Below are positions 12,139 through 26,283 of a DNA stretch of 64,000 nucleotides, piece after piece (within the stretch, counting starts at the first letter, position 1; each line of letters opens with the position of its first letter). The position numbers and the translations under genes are program-made. The DNA lies in assembly GCA_037957365.1 (NCBI GenBank), contig JARHVA010004809.1, forward strand, positions 186,001 through 250,000, given 5' to 3'. The notes beneath the pieces were generated by a model that searched no databases, was not told the origin of the DNA, and saw nothing but the letters and a program-made list of their open reading frames with translations. This DNA comes from Torreya grandis. Lineage: Eukaryota; Streptophyta; Pinopsida; Cupressales; Taxaceae.

Positions 12139-15100
12139 AGATAACAAGAGAAAGGTCCAAGAGGTAACTTGCCTTATGGTATTCTTTATCTCATGGAATA
12201 AAAGATATCACAAGATTTACCTTTAATCCAAGAGGAGGAAGTTATTTTTAGGCTGTTTGTACATACTAGTTGCTTATGTTGTGTTTTATTTTCCCTAAGT
12301 GCTTAGTTAGCACATGTGTGTGTCTTGTTTCTTTGCTTTGTGTGTGTTGTCATTGTTTTATCTATGTTTGTAGGTCAAATCAGTTTATTTTGACTTGGTC
12401 AAGGTCTGATTAGGTATGTGTTTGAGTAAAAGTGACTTCATTGCCTAATGGAAGGACAAGGCTACTAGTCTAGTAAGCATTACAGGCATACTACCCTTAT
12501 GAATTACCAATTTGTTAACCAATTTTGACCCCCAAAGTCAAAAGGTCAACCCCTATAGTTAAAAACTTGATTGTCATGTATTTTTAACCTTGCTAAAATC
12601 TTTGTCATGATTTATATGGTCTTCAAAAGGTATTTTTAAAACCTTATTAGCAAAGATTAAGGTTTATTGGACAAAGTTAAGGTAATGTTGCATCTTGGTC
12701 TTATAATGGTATAGTCATGTCATGGTATAATGGGGATTGGTAAAAAAGGTGTAATAGGTCCTTAGGGCCCTCTAAATTTCATATTATTGTCTTAATCACT
12801 TTGCGTAAACATGTCAAACTTATTTGAAGAGATTAAGGTTGATTTATAAACTTTGAGGTAAATGAAATTAAAGAAAAGATGATTTTTTAACTTCCATGTA
12901 TTCCAAGGCTGAAAAAAGTAAATAATCCATAAAAATATATTTTTACAAATTTTTTTAGGATTTTTATAACTGTCATTATGTCAAAGATGTCAAGATACTT
13001 TAGTCTTGTAAAAAATCACTCCAAAGAGGTAGTTTAAAGCACTTGTACAGACTTGAAGAACCCACTTTTAGGTGAAAATTACTTTAGAGTGTTTATTAAC
13101 ATTATCAAAGTCATAATCATGCTTGTAATGAATTTTAAAGTCTCAAAGTTTTATAAAATCAGTCAAGAACTCCATCGCTTCCTTCACAAGCTAGTAAAGG
13201 CAAATTTCATGTGCATTGTGTGGCCAAGAGAGAGAAAGTTTGAGGTTGATATTTTTAAAAAATTAAGGGTTAATATTAAGCTTTAAATTTTTGGAATTGG
13301 TTTTTATATCCATTCCCCTTCCTTTATGAACAATCATTAAGAAGGTAGGGTTGTCTAAAAAAGCTAGTCAACCCTACAAGCTCAATTTCTCTCCTTGAAA
13401 TGGAAGTTTTAAGAAATTTGAATGCATGAGATCAAGTGAATAATATTTAGGGGAAATTTTAAAACATATTAAATTATTTTCCAATCCCTACTTGTCATGT
13501 GTAACCTTTGATTGGCAAGATAACTCTTCTTTTGCAAAGTTGATAAAATGACTATCATGGCGTCTTGTTTGTTTCAAAGTCTTCAATAGTTGAAGGAATT
13601 GAATGGGATTATATATAAATGTTTTAAATATTTTCAATTAAATTATATATCCATCATTTATTCTCCATTTCTTCACTCCAACCCTACCTCCTTAAGTAGT
13701 ATACAATGCCTTGGTTTGAAACTGTGAGAAGATTATTTGCATGAAAGTGGTTTGAAAGGTTTTAATATTGCATTTTCAGATGTGTTTAATTGTCATGACA
13801 TCATGAGTAAGGTGTTAATAAATGTATGGATGTTCTCAATACTTGAGATACTAGCCTAAAACATGAGTAATGTAGACCTACAAGTCTACAACCCTATAGG
13901 TCTATATCTTATGAGAAATTATTGAAACATACATTAAGAATTTGATTTTTGAGACTTAAGTGCTCATATAAATGTAGTATATATACCATATATAATTTTT
14001 GAAAGATATAAGACTCATTCAAGACCCTATCAAAAACCAATACCTAAGACACCTCTATGAAACCTACAGTCAGGCCTATTTCTAGGTAGTGTGAAGGAAA
14101 AGAGCATACAATAAAAGAGTGAGGATGTGAGTTCTTAATATAAGTCATGAAAATCATGGAAAAAATGAGTTAATGAATCATTTTTATTTTTATTGAACCA
14201 TCTTGATGAGAAAATCAAATGGAAACCTTGAGATAAGTGTATAAAAACTTGCTAAAATGGTAATGGTATGAGAGGTCATGAGGGTGTGAAGAGTGGAGAT
14301 AATGATTATATATCCTTTCAATATATAACATAACATTCACATTATTTTCATGTTAGATGGAAATCCTGAGGCACTAAATATTAGACAAGACATATTCATC
14401 TCAAGCACCTATAATCACATAGTCTTTATCACCTACATGTCTACTTGAGAAATGTAGGTTGTTTCCAAGCTTGGAGACGAAAATATATAATGCATAACAG
14501 TGGGAATGGAGATAATATGGATTTAAAAAGTGTTCAAGGTAATTTGAGGTAAAATATACCCAAATTAAGGTCAAATAACAAGTTTAAACAAGGCTTACTT
14601 CAACCTTGTATACATAGTCAATTTGCCATACGCAGGCCTACTTAGAGTGAAAGGTGTCTTTTTGGTTTAAGAGACATAGAAGTATAAAGGATATAAAATC
14701 AATTGGAATGGTAATCTTATGATATTTTGACTCCATATAATCCTCAAACTCAACAAAATATGTTAATGATGATAGACCTATCTAGGCTTAATAAGCCTAA
14801 AACCATATACATAGTTTTGTATGTGCAGACATGGAAAAGATGCCCTATTGAGGGTTGTATGGGAACATGAATGCTATGATAAGAGTTTGATAAATTAAAT
14901 TTAAATTATATGAGGTATTTAACCCTTCTACATATAATAAAATAAATAATTCTTAGCCAATTCAAGCTTAGCAGGCTTAAAAAGCCACACATAAGACTAT
15001 ATGTATCTTCTCAAGGAGATCATGTAAGTTTGTGTTGGATTGAAGTATAGATACCATTTCATGGTTTGAGAAATATCAAATTACTATTATAAAATTTTTG

Positions 15101-15968
15101 GGTGCTTTGATATGAACAATAAACATTATAAGTAGACCTCTAGGGTTGAGCCTACTTAAACTACAAATAAAGCTCATGAGAAGAACATACCATGTTATAG
15201 GCTAGCTAAATGACTAATATGATTGAGTGAGAATTGGATAATATTATGGAAGATGTCTTATAATTTTCCAAAGAATTTACAACAATTGGAATACAATTTG
15301 AATACTTTTGGGCTAAAAATCAACTCCTTGGTCTTATAAAATATACTATCTTGAAAGCTCATTTTTGAGTGATCATAACTCCTTGAAGGAGTTCATGGAG
15401 GTAAGAGGTTACTGGAGGTGATGGTAGAGGTATCCTAACTCAAAATTCTATCACTAGTTCAATCTTTATATCCCACACACCTGTATGAATGATCTCTAAT
15501 AATTGAAGCTACTTCAAACCTTACTTTAACCTTGTGAGGAGCTTGAGTGAAGAACAAAGTTTTGATTAAATATTGGAGGAGAGTTTGCATGGGATGGAGT
15601 GGAATTTATGTATGATGAATAGGTTCCCCCACTTCTACCTTGTAATATTAGGAAAGAGAGATAGGATCATTCTCTATGAACAATCCTTAAGAGATGAAGA
15701 CATGTAAAACCCTTGTTAAACCCTATTAAGAACCTAATGGGAGAAATATGAATTTCAATTGACCCTAATAGATAGATTCAACCTTGAAATGGCCTTGGTG
15801 ACATCTATAGGTCCTTTAAACACCTTCTTAGAAAAAATTTAGCACATGCGAAGTATAGAACTGTATGAAATTAGCCTCAATACAAGGTTATAGGCTTCAA
15901 TATGAAGAGGTAGGGTAAGGGATGGTCTCTAAAATAAACACAAAATTCTATAAAACATGATAAGAGGT
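12139..15968. other. Non-coding interior of element A
   Basis: No gene is supported in these 3.8 kb. A 77-codon open frame at 13053 has no domain and is short. No integrase or RT motif was found in either strand. The right end at about 15900-15968 holds purine runs (GAAGAGGTAGGG, AAGAGG) that could act as the polypurine tract. Confidence 0.5.
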
Positions 15969-17706
15969 TGTAAACCCATCCACACACATATTCATCTCTC
16001 ATATAGAGTTATATGAACCAGACAAGCCATCAAGTTGGCCAAGAAGGGAGAAATACATTATTTTGCAAGCCAAAAGGCTTATTTGAAGACCTATTAAACA
16101 CTTCAAGAGACCTATCTTCAGCATGTTGAGTTGTAGGATAATTTTTCAAACTTAAACAAACTATTTCCAAGCTTCATGACCTAAAAACTACTTGGTAAAC
16201 CACCTCAACTACCACTCATGATTGCACAAGTCCCTAGACTAGGGTTTTAACCATTTCATGGTTCACATATTCATACAAGGTCTCAAAAATTTAAAAATGG
16301 CATGGATCATGGTCAAGGAATGGGTAAATTAAATCAAACACTTCCTAGAGGTTTCACATGTGTGGGATGCCTATCGAGCCAAAACTTAATTTTTAAGCAT
16401 GGAGGCCTAATTAAAGAGAGAGAATAGCAAAATAAGTGCACTTGCACTTAGTGTCAATCTATGAAATTTGTCATGGAGATTTAAGGCCATACTGGGTACT
16501 CAAAACTACCTTTATTTTACCTTTACCATCCATACATTCTTTTACACAAGTAGGTTTGCATGATTTCAGGGCTATAAAGAATTGAGGTCAAATGAGATAT
16601 TTTAGTGTAAAATGAGGTCTTGGTGAGTTCTTGAGGTTTCCAAATGAATTATTTCAGGCCTTATATGACATGACACTTGTAAGAAAAGGTATGCATAATA
16701 AGGCCAATTGGAATTCAAGACACTTAGGAGTTGTAATCATCATTGTAGCATCAATTATGAAGACTCCTAAACTAATGCAAGGGGTAAAAGATTAGATCAA
16801 TAGATAGTTCAAGAGGATTTAGTGATCAAGTGTGAAATTTTTCCATCACAAGCCAAGGCAAAGATAAATTTTAAAGATCAATTGGAAAATGTCAATAAAA
16901 ATGAAGACCCCTTGCAACTTGGGAGATGAAGGAATCTAAAAATGAGTAACAAATGGCATTGAGGACTTAATGGATAGTTTTATAACTCATTCTTATTTTT
17001 AACTCTCTTTTGGACACTTATCACCTCTCTCTCCTACACCCCTTCTCTCTTTCTTATCTCATGTTCTCTATATATTTAGACATGATAGGCTATGTTTATA
17101 TCTTCCACCTAGGTATGACAAAGCCCTTTAGAAAATTTCTGGTGTTACCTCCTCATTTGACTAGTTTCAATGTGTGTACATGACTAGTTGATTTTATCAA
17201 GTGACTAGCTTTGTTTCTTTGACATGTTTGTCCTTTTCTTTCATTCATATTTAGTTTAAAACTTCTTTATAGGCATTGTGAACTGTCTAAGTGAAGTGTG
17301 AAAGGTTTAGTGAGTTGTCTATACATTAGTGTCATTTCATGACCTCTTGACTAGTCTTCTTAACCCAAGCATCTTTCACAACCTTCATATGAAATACTGA
17401 TATATAGAGGCAGATTTGGAGTAGAGTTTGTTTCAAGTTAGTCTGATGGTTGATGTGCATTTTTAATTGGTTGGTAGTGGTCAATTTATTTATTTCATCA
17501 CCTCTATTAGATTAGTTTTCTCTCTCTTTTCCTAGGAGGTTGGTAGATTAGTTTGTGAGCCTAAGTGATACATCAAGATGAGCTATCCCTTTAACCTAGA
17601 GATTCAATCTAACATTATGCCACCCATATCCTAGGATTATCTCCATGTTTTTCCAAATTTTTAACGCTTGAACTACATTCCAAGGGTGAAAATTTGTGTG
17701 ATAACA
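15969..17706 (+). repeat. 3' LTR of element A
   Basis: About 1.74 kb, TGTAAACCCATCC to GATAACA. It is uninterrupted and provides the template that shows how element B split the other copy: the sequence AAATGAGGTCTTGGTGAGTT at about 16610 corresponds to the insertion point. Confidence 0.75.
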
Positions 17707-18251
17707 TCTATTACACAGAGTTAGGCAATGATGGAGTCATATTCTACTTGAGTTCTTGATCCACCTACATGAGAGGGTTGGACACACCATCACTCCAATC
17801 CAAGATATTCACATGTCATGATCCACCAATTAGGGGTGGGAAATGATGGAATAAAAACCAAATTGAGTTCTTGAGCTACCCACACATGAGGTTTGATAAA
17901 TCCATCAGCTCAGTCAAATCTATTCATTGATTGATCATTATATATATGCACACACAAGTTGTCACCAGGTTTATGCATTATTTTGCACACCCAGTGAGGT
18001 GTATTCATTCCTTTCCTCTCTCTTATATATTTACCTAATTTTACTCAATTTTACTTCTTTACTTAGTTTAGTCTTTGCTTTTGATATCGTTTAAGTAAGG
18101 ACTAATATATGCATATTTCACTTGAAGGACCCACATCAGAGCATGATTCACATACTCAAATCAAGCTTCATGAGCTTCACCCTTTAGGTAAGTCCATGTA
18201 CACTTATTTTTTCCTTTATCCTAGTCATTACTCTTTGATACTTTCTATAAT
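17707..18251. other. Non-coding stretch with a degenerate direct repeat
   Basis: Two units of about 115 bp begin GATGGAGTCATATTC (17730) and GATGGAATAAAAACC (17844). They share TTGAGTTCTTGA, a CCCACATGAGG-like word and CCATCA. No gene is seen. The stretch ends at a G-rich polypurine run and may be the 3' interior of a truncated element. Confidence 0.4.
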
Positions 18252-19692
18252 GAAAGGGGGGGGGAATGTAATCACCTAAAAATGGTATTTGAGTGTTAAG
18301 AGTGATAATTGAGATTGTCTATCCCTAGATTAGCCCTAAAACTATCCTAGAGCCTATTATCACAATTATCTAGCCTTTTTGTGGGCCAGTAGCATCCATA
18401 GTCATCCCTAAGGTAGTCCCAAACCCTCATTTCTTGATCCTGGCCCTTCGTGCCTAGTGTTATACCACTTGGACATTAGCACCATAATAATGACACTAGC
18501 ACCACATTGCACTAGTGTCCCAATAATTTCACTAATGTCCTTTCCCTCTCTTTTTCACAAATATATCTATTTTCAAATCCAAACCCTCCTAGGGTCAACC
18601 TATACCTCTTTTAGCACCCACATAAATAATAAAACAATATAAATACATGACTTTTATCCTTCTAACCACTAGATGGAAATCAGATGCAAAATATATATTC
18701 AAACTCAGAACAAATTATGCATAATGAAGGTTATCAATCCCTATTCTACCCTAATTCTGTATACTACCATCTACAGTTGTCCTAAGCTCAGATTACATAG
18801 ATTTCCAATCTCAAGAACATTCAAGGCACTCAACTCCACTATCATCATAAGTTCACTTTCACTTGTACCAACACTTAGGTGTGGAAAACTACACTAGGCT
18901 TGATACCTCCTCAAAGTATTGGTATGTAGGCAACTCTCATCATAGCTAGGTGTTGAGGATGTCTAGCCTACCTCACTAATAAAAAAAATTAGATTGTACC
19001 AATTAGATGTCCTAGAAAAATGAAGGATTAGGGTTTTCTCATAGAATTAGTCATAACAAGAAATATACAGGGTTTCAAAACTCATTTACGTAGGAATATA
19101 CCTTAGAGATATAGACACAGGTGTACCAAGAAGCCTGCGACAATCTTGCATAGAGGAAATTATGATTAATTTAAGGACACTACCAACATATTTCCAATAA
19201 TGGTGCTAATGTCCAATTAGGGTGATACTATCTATAAGGGGTTATGACATTAAGATCCTATTTATGACACTCAAACCAATTTTTACTTTGGTTTTTAACC
19301 TCTAGATCATCCATCTTAGCTATATTCCAGCTAAGTTCTTACTTGCACTATTTATTATTATTTTTATAAAGGTCAAATCTAGTCGATTTAGTAACAAATT
19401 AGTGGATGTATTTATTACATATTATTACCCTGATTTAATCTACTTAGTTATTTAACAAACATAGGATTACATTCGCTAAGTCCTAAAAGGTTAAAATAGT
19501 AACCTATCTATATTCCATATATCCTCCAAGGTCACTTTAGGATCTCTTATGTCAGTAGATAGAGTTTAAAAATACCATTATTCTACCACTCCACCAAACC
19601 AATAAGAATAGTTAGATCATATTAGATCATGTGTTTGCATGTAACATGTTCTAATCCAACTGCATCTAGATTATTATATTCTAGTTCATTTA
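18252..19692 (+). mobile_element. Putative LTR start of a fragmentary element
   Basis: A purine tract GAAAGGGGGGGGGAA at 18252-18266 is followed at once by TGTAATCACCTAAAAATGG, the layout of a polypurine tract and a 3' LTR. Downstream are short imperfect repeats of an ACTAGTGTCC or ACTAGCACC word (18470-18540). The copia element C begins at 19693, so the remainder of this LTR, if real, would continue after 26283. No second copy is in the window, which keeps confidence low. Confidence 0.35.
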
Positions 19693-20157
19693 TGTTAGTG
19701 TAGGTATTTATTTTCATAGATTTATTTATTTGGGAATATTATATTTTCTCACATGTAGTTTTTATACATTTGGGGATATGCTTGATTAGATGGAGTTAGT
19801 GTGTCATAGGTTTGACTGAAATACTAGGATGTAACTCCTTTTGCCACCTTTTGTTTAGGAGTTACACTTTTATTATAGGATACTTTAACCACCTTTTGTG
19901 GAGGAGTTACACTTGTATTTTAGGGGGTATTTAACAAAAATTTATGGAGGAGTTACTTATAACTCATATATGTATGCATCACTTGAGGAGATTTATCACA
20001 TAATTAATATTAGGATTTCTCCATTTTGGTTATTTTGTGCAATACTTGTTCTCTGATTTCATTACTTCAATTAATTATTAGTGTGAACTCACATTTGTCT
20101 CATGTGACCATTGGACCTTTGTACTCACTTTAACCATACTTGGATCAAACTCTGATA
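19693..20157 (+). repeat. 5' LTR of element C
   Basis: 465 bp. It contains three spaced copies of a GGAGTTACACTT word and a GGATGTAACTCC segment that also occur in the 3' LTR. Confidence 0.9.
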
Positions 20158-20171
20158 TGGTATCAAAGCCA
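20158..20171 (+). promoter_or_regulatory. Primer binding site of element C
   Basis: TGGTATCAAAGCCA directly after the LTR. It matches the initiator tRNA-Met complement except for A in place of G at one position. Confidence 0.85.
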
Positions 20172-21613
20172 ATCCATTAAATGTTTTTCTAGTTTTTCTT
20201 TGTTGTTAAGATTTCATTTGAAATCTTTAGTTTATATGCTTGTATTGTAAGGCAATGTTTTAGAGGGTTTGAAATAATTTACGAGAGATTTAAAAATCTC
20301 AAGAGCTTTAAAAATATCAAAAATTATAGGGGTCCTTTAAAAAAATTTACTATTTTTTGTGGTGTATGTGTTGTGTTTGGTGTCTAGTAGGGTTCTCCAA
20401 CCTATTTGGAGTTTACACTACCTTCTCTAGGTCCCATGGCCTGCTCTTAGGCAATACTTGAAATCCTTAATTTTTATAGATCACACCTTAGTTCTATGAA
20501 TCAGCCCATACTTGACCCTATTGTATGTTCTTTGGAACTTGAGCTTCATTCCAAGATTTCACTTTGACCCACCTCTCAGATCTCCCTTAAAATGAGATCT
20601 TTGGTGGATTCAGACCTACACCCACATCACCTAGGATCCATTCCTCAACACATCAACCTGGTATAGCTCTCTCTTGGTGTCATTTTGAGTGGTAAACATG
20701 TGTATTTTTGGAATACTATGTGGTTTCTTCAAGTTGTAATCATGCCTCCCTCAAATCTTACCTAGAGTCTTCTGGTTTCCCATGCACATGCCACCCCTCT
20801 TACCATTCTATTAAGTTTTCCCCAACTCAAAATTGCTTCCTTTTAAATTCATCGTATTCCTAATTTTATAATTGTTTTGATAGATTCATGAATGTTTTAG
20901 CAAGTTTAAAAGTTTTTTGGTAGTATAAATGTTTTGAATTCTTAAAAAAAATCAATTCAATAAGTTTTTCAAACTATCATTGAATATATTATAGTCTTTG
21001 TTAAAACATGCTTTATGATTTTAAAAATCATTAAATTAAGTTATAGTATGATGTAAGGTTGATTTAAGTCAAGTGATATACAAAGGTGGGGTGATTTTTT
21101 ATTTGGGGGACCTTATTAATGGTGGATGGAGAGTTTTGTTTGTAAAATATGGAGATTGTTTTGATTTTTTTCAATAAAAAAAATATATTGTGTGATTTTT
21201 TAAAAAAAAGATGGGAATATTGTTTTAAACACCCTTCATATTATTTCTAGTTGAAGACCAGAGGGTGACTCCCAGTTTGGTAGGTGGCCAAATCCCCTCA
21301 CATTCAAATCATCATTTATCTCTTTCATTTTCTCACTATTGTACTTGCTTCTTTGGACACATTATCAACTGAGTCTGATGTCTTCTTTCATCTAAAAATC
21401 TCATCTTTTTGACACTTATATTGATTTCTCTAGACACACTATCGACTAAGTCTAACATATTTTAAGTGTGCATTTTCAACATTTGGGGAGGGGGTATTTC
21501 CTATTGATAGTTAAGGGGGTGTACTTTTCTTGTGTCTCTCTTTGCATTCTGATTCAAATTTCATTTTTACAACTACAACTTATACTACTACTATAACTCA
21601 ACTTATCACTAAA
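20172..21613 (+). other. Leader of element C
   Basis: About 1.4 kb between primer site and gag start, with no gene seen. A short direct repeat with the words ACACTATCGACTAAGTCT and ACATTATCAACTGAGTCT lies at 21357-21450. The leader is longer than in most copia elements. Confidence 0.5.
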
Positions 21614-24600
21614 ATGGATTCAATTTTTATACAACCACTAACTCCATTTAACTATCATGAATGGAAAATCAAGATGGTAATCATTATAAGGAGTAAGAGT
21701 TTGTATAGGATAACCATGGGTAATGAAACTAAACCTAGCATAGATGTAGATAAAGTTAAGTAGTATAATCATAGTGATGAAGCCTATGGGATATTATGTC
21801 TTGTTGTAACACTTGATCTCTTATTTCACTTAGAGCCTAACAAATAACCTCATGATGTATGGACCATTCTAGGTAAACTATTTGGGGAGCAAGATGTGAT
21901 GAGAGGTCATGAGCTTGAGAATGATATCATTAGCCTAAGTCCTTGCAACTTTGACACCCTTTAGGATTTCTTCACTAAGTTTAAGTCCTTGAGATTACAA
22001 TTGAAATAATGTGAGATAAATAAAGAACATGACCAAATTATTCTTTATATACTCTCTAAACTAGGTCTGAACTATTTAATCTTTGTATCTACTTTCCATG
22101 CCATTAAAAGTGATTTGGTCACTACGTGGAAAATGCCCTCTTTAGATGCTTTCATTGTCTACTTAAATAGATAGAAAGACAAGTTGATCTATATGGGCAC
22201 ATTAAAGTCTAAAAAACCTCAAGCCCTAATTATTAGGAATGGGAAATCAAAAACTTCAAATAAATAGAAGAAGAAAGAATAAACCTCTGCCAAAACCAAT
22301 AGTGAAGCCTCCTCTTCTAATAAAAAACCTCAAAAAGATAAGGTTAAGTTTGCCTACTATAATAAAAATGGGCATGATGAAAAAAAGTACATGAAGAAGC
22401 AAATAGATCACCTAACTCATCTCCTAGAGAATAATAACATAGGCATTTTTGAGTCCATCAAGTAAAATTCATCTACACAAGATTATACTAAGGCAAAGAG
22501 CAACAGAATAAAAAGAAAAGGGTAAGGCTCTTATAAAATTTTTAGCTTTAACATCTTCATGGGTTATTGACTTGGGTGATTCTCACCACATGGGCTCTTA
22601 AAATAGTTGAGTTTTCATCCTTAAAGCCTTGTAGCGTGTCTTTTATTAGTTTGGGTGATGGAACTTTTGCACCAATTGTAGGGAGAGGGTCTATTGAAAT
22701 GGAGGGAAGAACATTCAATAATGTTCTAAGTGTTCCTTCTCTTTCAACCAATATCTTATTAGTGTATCAAATCACTCATATTAGTAAAGGCATGAGGGTG
22801 AGTTTTAACCAGATTTAATTATCATCATGGAGTTGCATAGTGATTCTATAGTGGCAATGGATAGGGAAAATCACTAAGCCAGGTTATACACCTTCTCACA
22901 TTTTACACCTGATTCTTCTCTGATTGCATTGATAACTCATTTATATGGAGTTATCAAATTATGGCATGAGCAGTTTGGCCACCTTAATTACTACTACCTT
23001 GAAAAACTCAATGAAAATGACATGGTCATAGGCTTTCCTTAACTCCAATTCTCTAATGGACTTTGTGAGGGTTTCTCTCTTGGAAAACATCCTTAAACAA
23101 AATTTGACAAAGGCAAAGCTTGGAGGGATTCATAATCATTAAGTTAGTACATAATGATGTATTTGGTCCATTTCTCAATCTATCTTGTATAAAGGCTGAG
23201 TAAATTTTCACTTTCATTGGTGATTTATTGAGATATACATACATCTACTTCCTTAAGCAAAAGTCTAAAGTGTTTGAATATTTTCAAGAATTTAAGGAAC
23301 TTGTTAAGAAATAATATAATAAATCCATTAAGGTTATTCAAATGAAAAATGGAGGTGAATATGTAAATAACATATTTAATTAATTTTGAACCATAGAAGG
23401 GATTGATTTGCAACAAACATTTACAATCCTCCATAGAACAAAGTTGAAGAATGCAATAATAGATCCTTAAAAGAGATGACTAACTATATGATTCACTCTA
23501 AATCCTTCACACCTTAGTATTAGGCTGAAGCCATTGTTATATTCAGAATAGGGTTCCTCACAAAAATTTAAAAGGCATAACACCCTTGAAGCTTGGCATG
23601 GAAGGAAACCTGAAGGAAAGCACTATAGGGTTTTTGGATCTCTTGATATGACACATATATCTAATAAGATATGTAAAGCTATGAAATCTTAGTCCAAGAT
23701 TTACATCTTTATAGGTTATCCATATGGTATCAAGGGTTACTAACTTATACATCCAACCATTCATGAGTTGTTCATAGAGAGAAGTGTTCACTTTTAGGAG
23801 AGTTCCAAAGACTCAACAATTGAAACTTCTTATGTTTAATTGGATTCACTTAGACCTGATGATTCTTCTTCTAACTTAGATCATCCAAATTAGGTTCCTA
23901 ATCTAAGGTTTTCTCCTTCTTATAGTTATGATAGTGAGGATAGTGATGGGGTGTCATACACATCCACCTTTATTCATGATTGAGAGTATAATAAGTCAAC
24001 ACATAACTCACCCATATCTATACTCCTTTGGGCCAGGAAAACACTTTATAGTGCATGTACTTGGGTAAGGGATCTAGTAGATGACATAAATACTTAATCA
24101 AACTATTAGAGTGGTCCACATGGTTTATTTGCTTTAGTTTTAGATCCATATACATTCCAATAGGATTCAGGCATACCTGATCAAGATAGTTCTATGTAGG
24201 AAGAATATTCATCCTTGATAAAAAAATCACACTTGGGATTTGATTTCACTTAATAATGGAATGAATATGGTTTGATGTAGGTGGATATATCAAACCAAGT
24301 TTGTACTAGATGGGTCAATCAATGATTACAAGGCATGATTGGTCACCAAGGTTTTTTCATAATTATCTTTGACCGAATACTTATAGACCTTTGCACCTAT
24401 TACAAAGATGACTTCGATCTGAATCATACTAGCTATACCTATAGCACATGGTTGGGATGTGCACCAGATGGCTGTGAAAAGTGTCTTTCTTCATGAAGAC
24501 CTTAAGGAGGAGATCTACATGGACCAGTCACCTAGGTTTGTTCAGGATTCATCCTTAGTTTGTAGACTTATTAAATCCATCTATGGCGTCAAACAAGCCC

Positions 24601-25662
24601 CTCAAGATTATTACACCAAGATATATTCCTTCCACCTTACTTCAATTTTCACTAGGTGTCATTTAGACCCTAATGTATACTTATTACATTAGTATGATTC
24701 CTTATTGATATTGGTCCTTTATATTTATGATATTTTGATCACCAAGAGTTCCTCATCATCTATTAAAAAATTGAAGATAGATCTACATGACATATTTAAC
24801 ATGATAGACTTGGGTATTCTACATCACTTTCTTGGCATCGAGATTTCATAGTCTGATTTAGGGATTTCACTTACACAACCCAAGTATGCTCTTGATTTTT
24901 TGGCTCAATTTTACATGGATGATTGTCAGCCATATTTAACTGATTTTATATTAGGATTCGAGCTTGAGGCTGAATTTTCTACACATTTGGTTGATTCCAC
25001 ATGGTATTGACAACTTGTTGGTAGCTTCATTTACTAACTCATACCAACCTTGATATTTCATATGCAGTAGGCATTATTTCACAATTTATTTAGGATCCCC
25101 ATGAAATGTATTAGAAATCAGCCAAGTGGATACTCCAATACATTCAAGGCTCTTATATATTCAAGATTAAATATATATTTGGCACAGAGGTTGACTTGGT
25201 TTTTTAGATTTGGATTGGGTTGGCCATACTCAAAATTACAAGTCCACTTCAGGTTATAGTTTTTCTTTGGGTTTTTTTCCTATTAGTTGGTATATCAAGA
25301 AATAAAATACTATTGCTATATCCTCCATAGAGGAAGATTATAGGGGATTTGTTAATGTAGCTATTGGGGCTATTTAGTTTCAGGGGATTTTATCTAAGTT
25401 TGGCATTCCTATTAGGTAGCACACCATCATCTATTATGACAACCAAATTACTATACAAATATGTAGGAATTTGAATTAGCACTAGTGGACCAAACACATT
25501 GAGATTCAAATGCATTTTATTTGGGGGATTATGCATGGTTAGGTAATCAACTTGAGATTTTTCCAATCTTTAGAGCAGGTTATAGATATCTTTATTAAAC
25601 CCTTCATCGAGATCAAGTTCATCCATCTATAATATCTTCTTGGGTGTAGTCTACATCAATGA
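21614..25662 (+). pseudogene. Ty1-copia Gag-Pol polyprotein remnant
   Basis: The frame opens at ATG 21614 with a UBN2-type Gag start (LTPFNYHEWKIKM). The zinc knuckle at about 22350 reads YYNKNGHDEKKY, where family members have Cys at the Tyr positions. A GAG-pre-integrase motif LWHEQFGHLNYYYLEKL lies at about 22955. The integrase region to about 23900 is full of stops. RT is best kept at 24459-24692 (VKSVFLHEDLKEEIYMDQ, then LIKSIYGVKQAP), with the catalytic YVDD seen as YIYD at about 24724. RNase H ends with TKHIEIQMHFIWG near 25495, and the C-terminal DIFIKPF is at about 25588. The order Gag-INT-RT-RH defines copia. Dozens of stops and some shifts make it inactive. Confidence 0.92.
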
Positions 25663-25836
25663 CAACATCATCTTTAGGGGGGCCTTCTAACCTCTTCACG
25701 TATTCTATGTCTCTCTTTTGGGGGGGAGTTTTTTCCTTTCTCTGCTTTATGAGAGATTGCTTTGTACATGGGTACCTGATCAGGCCTAGTTATTGGGACC
25801 CATTTTTATTTTACACTACTTACCTAATTTTTTCAT

Positions 25837-25844
25837 ATGGGGGG
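25837..25844 (+). promoter_or_regulatory. Polypurine tract of element C
   Basis: ATGGGGGG immediately before the TGTTAG start of the 3' LTR. Confidence 0.85.
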
Positions 25845-26283
25845 TGTTAGTAAAGTATTTATTTTCCTATATTTATTTATTTATTTGAGAATATTATATT
25901 TTATCACATGAGGTTTTTCTACATTTGGGGATAAGCTTGCTTAGTTGGAGTTAGTGTGTCATAGGTTTACCATAAGACTAGGATGTAACTCCTTTTACCA
26001 CATTTTGTGGAGGAGTTACACTTCTATTTCAGGCTCCTTTGACCACATTTTATTGAGGAGTTACACTTATATTCTAAGAGGTCTTTGACCACCATTTATG
26101 GAAGAATTACATGGCACTCCTATATGTATGCTTCACTTGAGGAGATTTATCACTTAATGAATACTCAACTAATTTTCTCTAATTTAATTACATTAGCTCA
26201 TTATTGGTGTGCATTCACATTTTTCTCATGTAACCATTAGACATTTGTAGTCACTTTAACTAAACCTAGAGCAAACTCTAATA
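25845..26283 (+). repeat. 3' LTR of element C
   Basis: 439 bp; the same repeated GGAGTTACACTT words as the 5' LTR, and the shared 3' end GAGCAAACTCTAATA. Divergence from the 5' copy is clear by eye, so the insertion is old. Confidence 0.9.

Larger units (their letters stand above)
1581..17706 (+). mobile_element. Element A: decayed LTR retrotransposon without gag/pol
   Basis: Sequence from 1581-2236 plus 8859-10024 aligns along its whole length with 15969-17706, giving two direct LTRs of about 1.75 kb that begin near TGTAAACCC or TATACAACC and end near GATAACA or GATAATA. The left LTR is split by element B. Plus-strand orientation is inferred from the 640-codon frame just inside the left LTR and from a purine run (AAGAGG) just before the right LTR. 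A decayed primer site may be TTTTAGCACACTCGATGAG at about 10026. No reverse transcriptase, integrase or Gag motif is seen inside, so it looks non-autonomous. Target-site duplications are unresolved. The LTRs differ at perhaps a fifth of sites by eye, so it is old. Confidence 0.75.
19693..26283 (+). mobile_element. Element C: decayed full-length Ty1-copia retrotransposon
   Basis: Direct LTRs at 19693-20157 and 25845-26283 start TGTTAGT and end CTCTGATA or CTCTAATA. TGGTATCAAAGCC follows the left LTR as primer site and ATGGGGGG precedes the right LTR as polypurine tract. Flanks ATTTA (19688-19692) and ATTAA (26284-26288) are a target duplication with one change. Gag, integrase, RT and RNase H remnants occur in copia order between them. 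Total length is about 6.6 kb. It is inserted in the putative LTR that starts at 18267. Confidence 0.92.
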
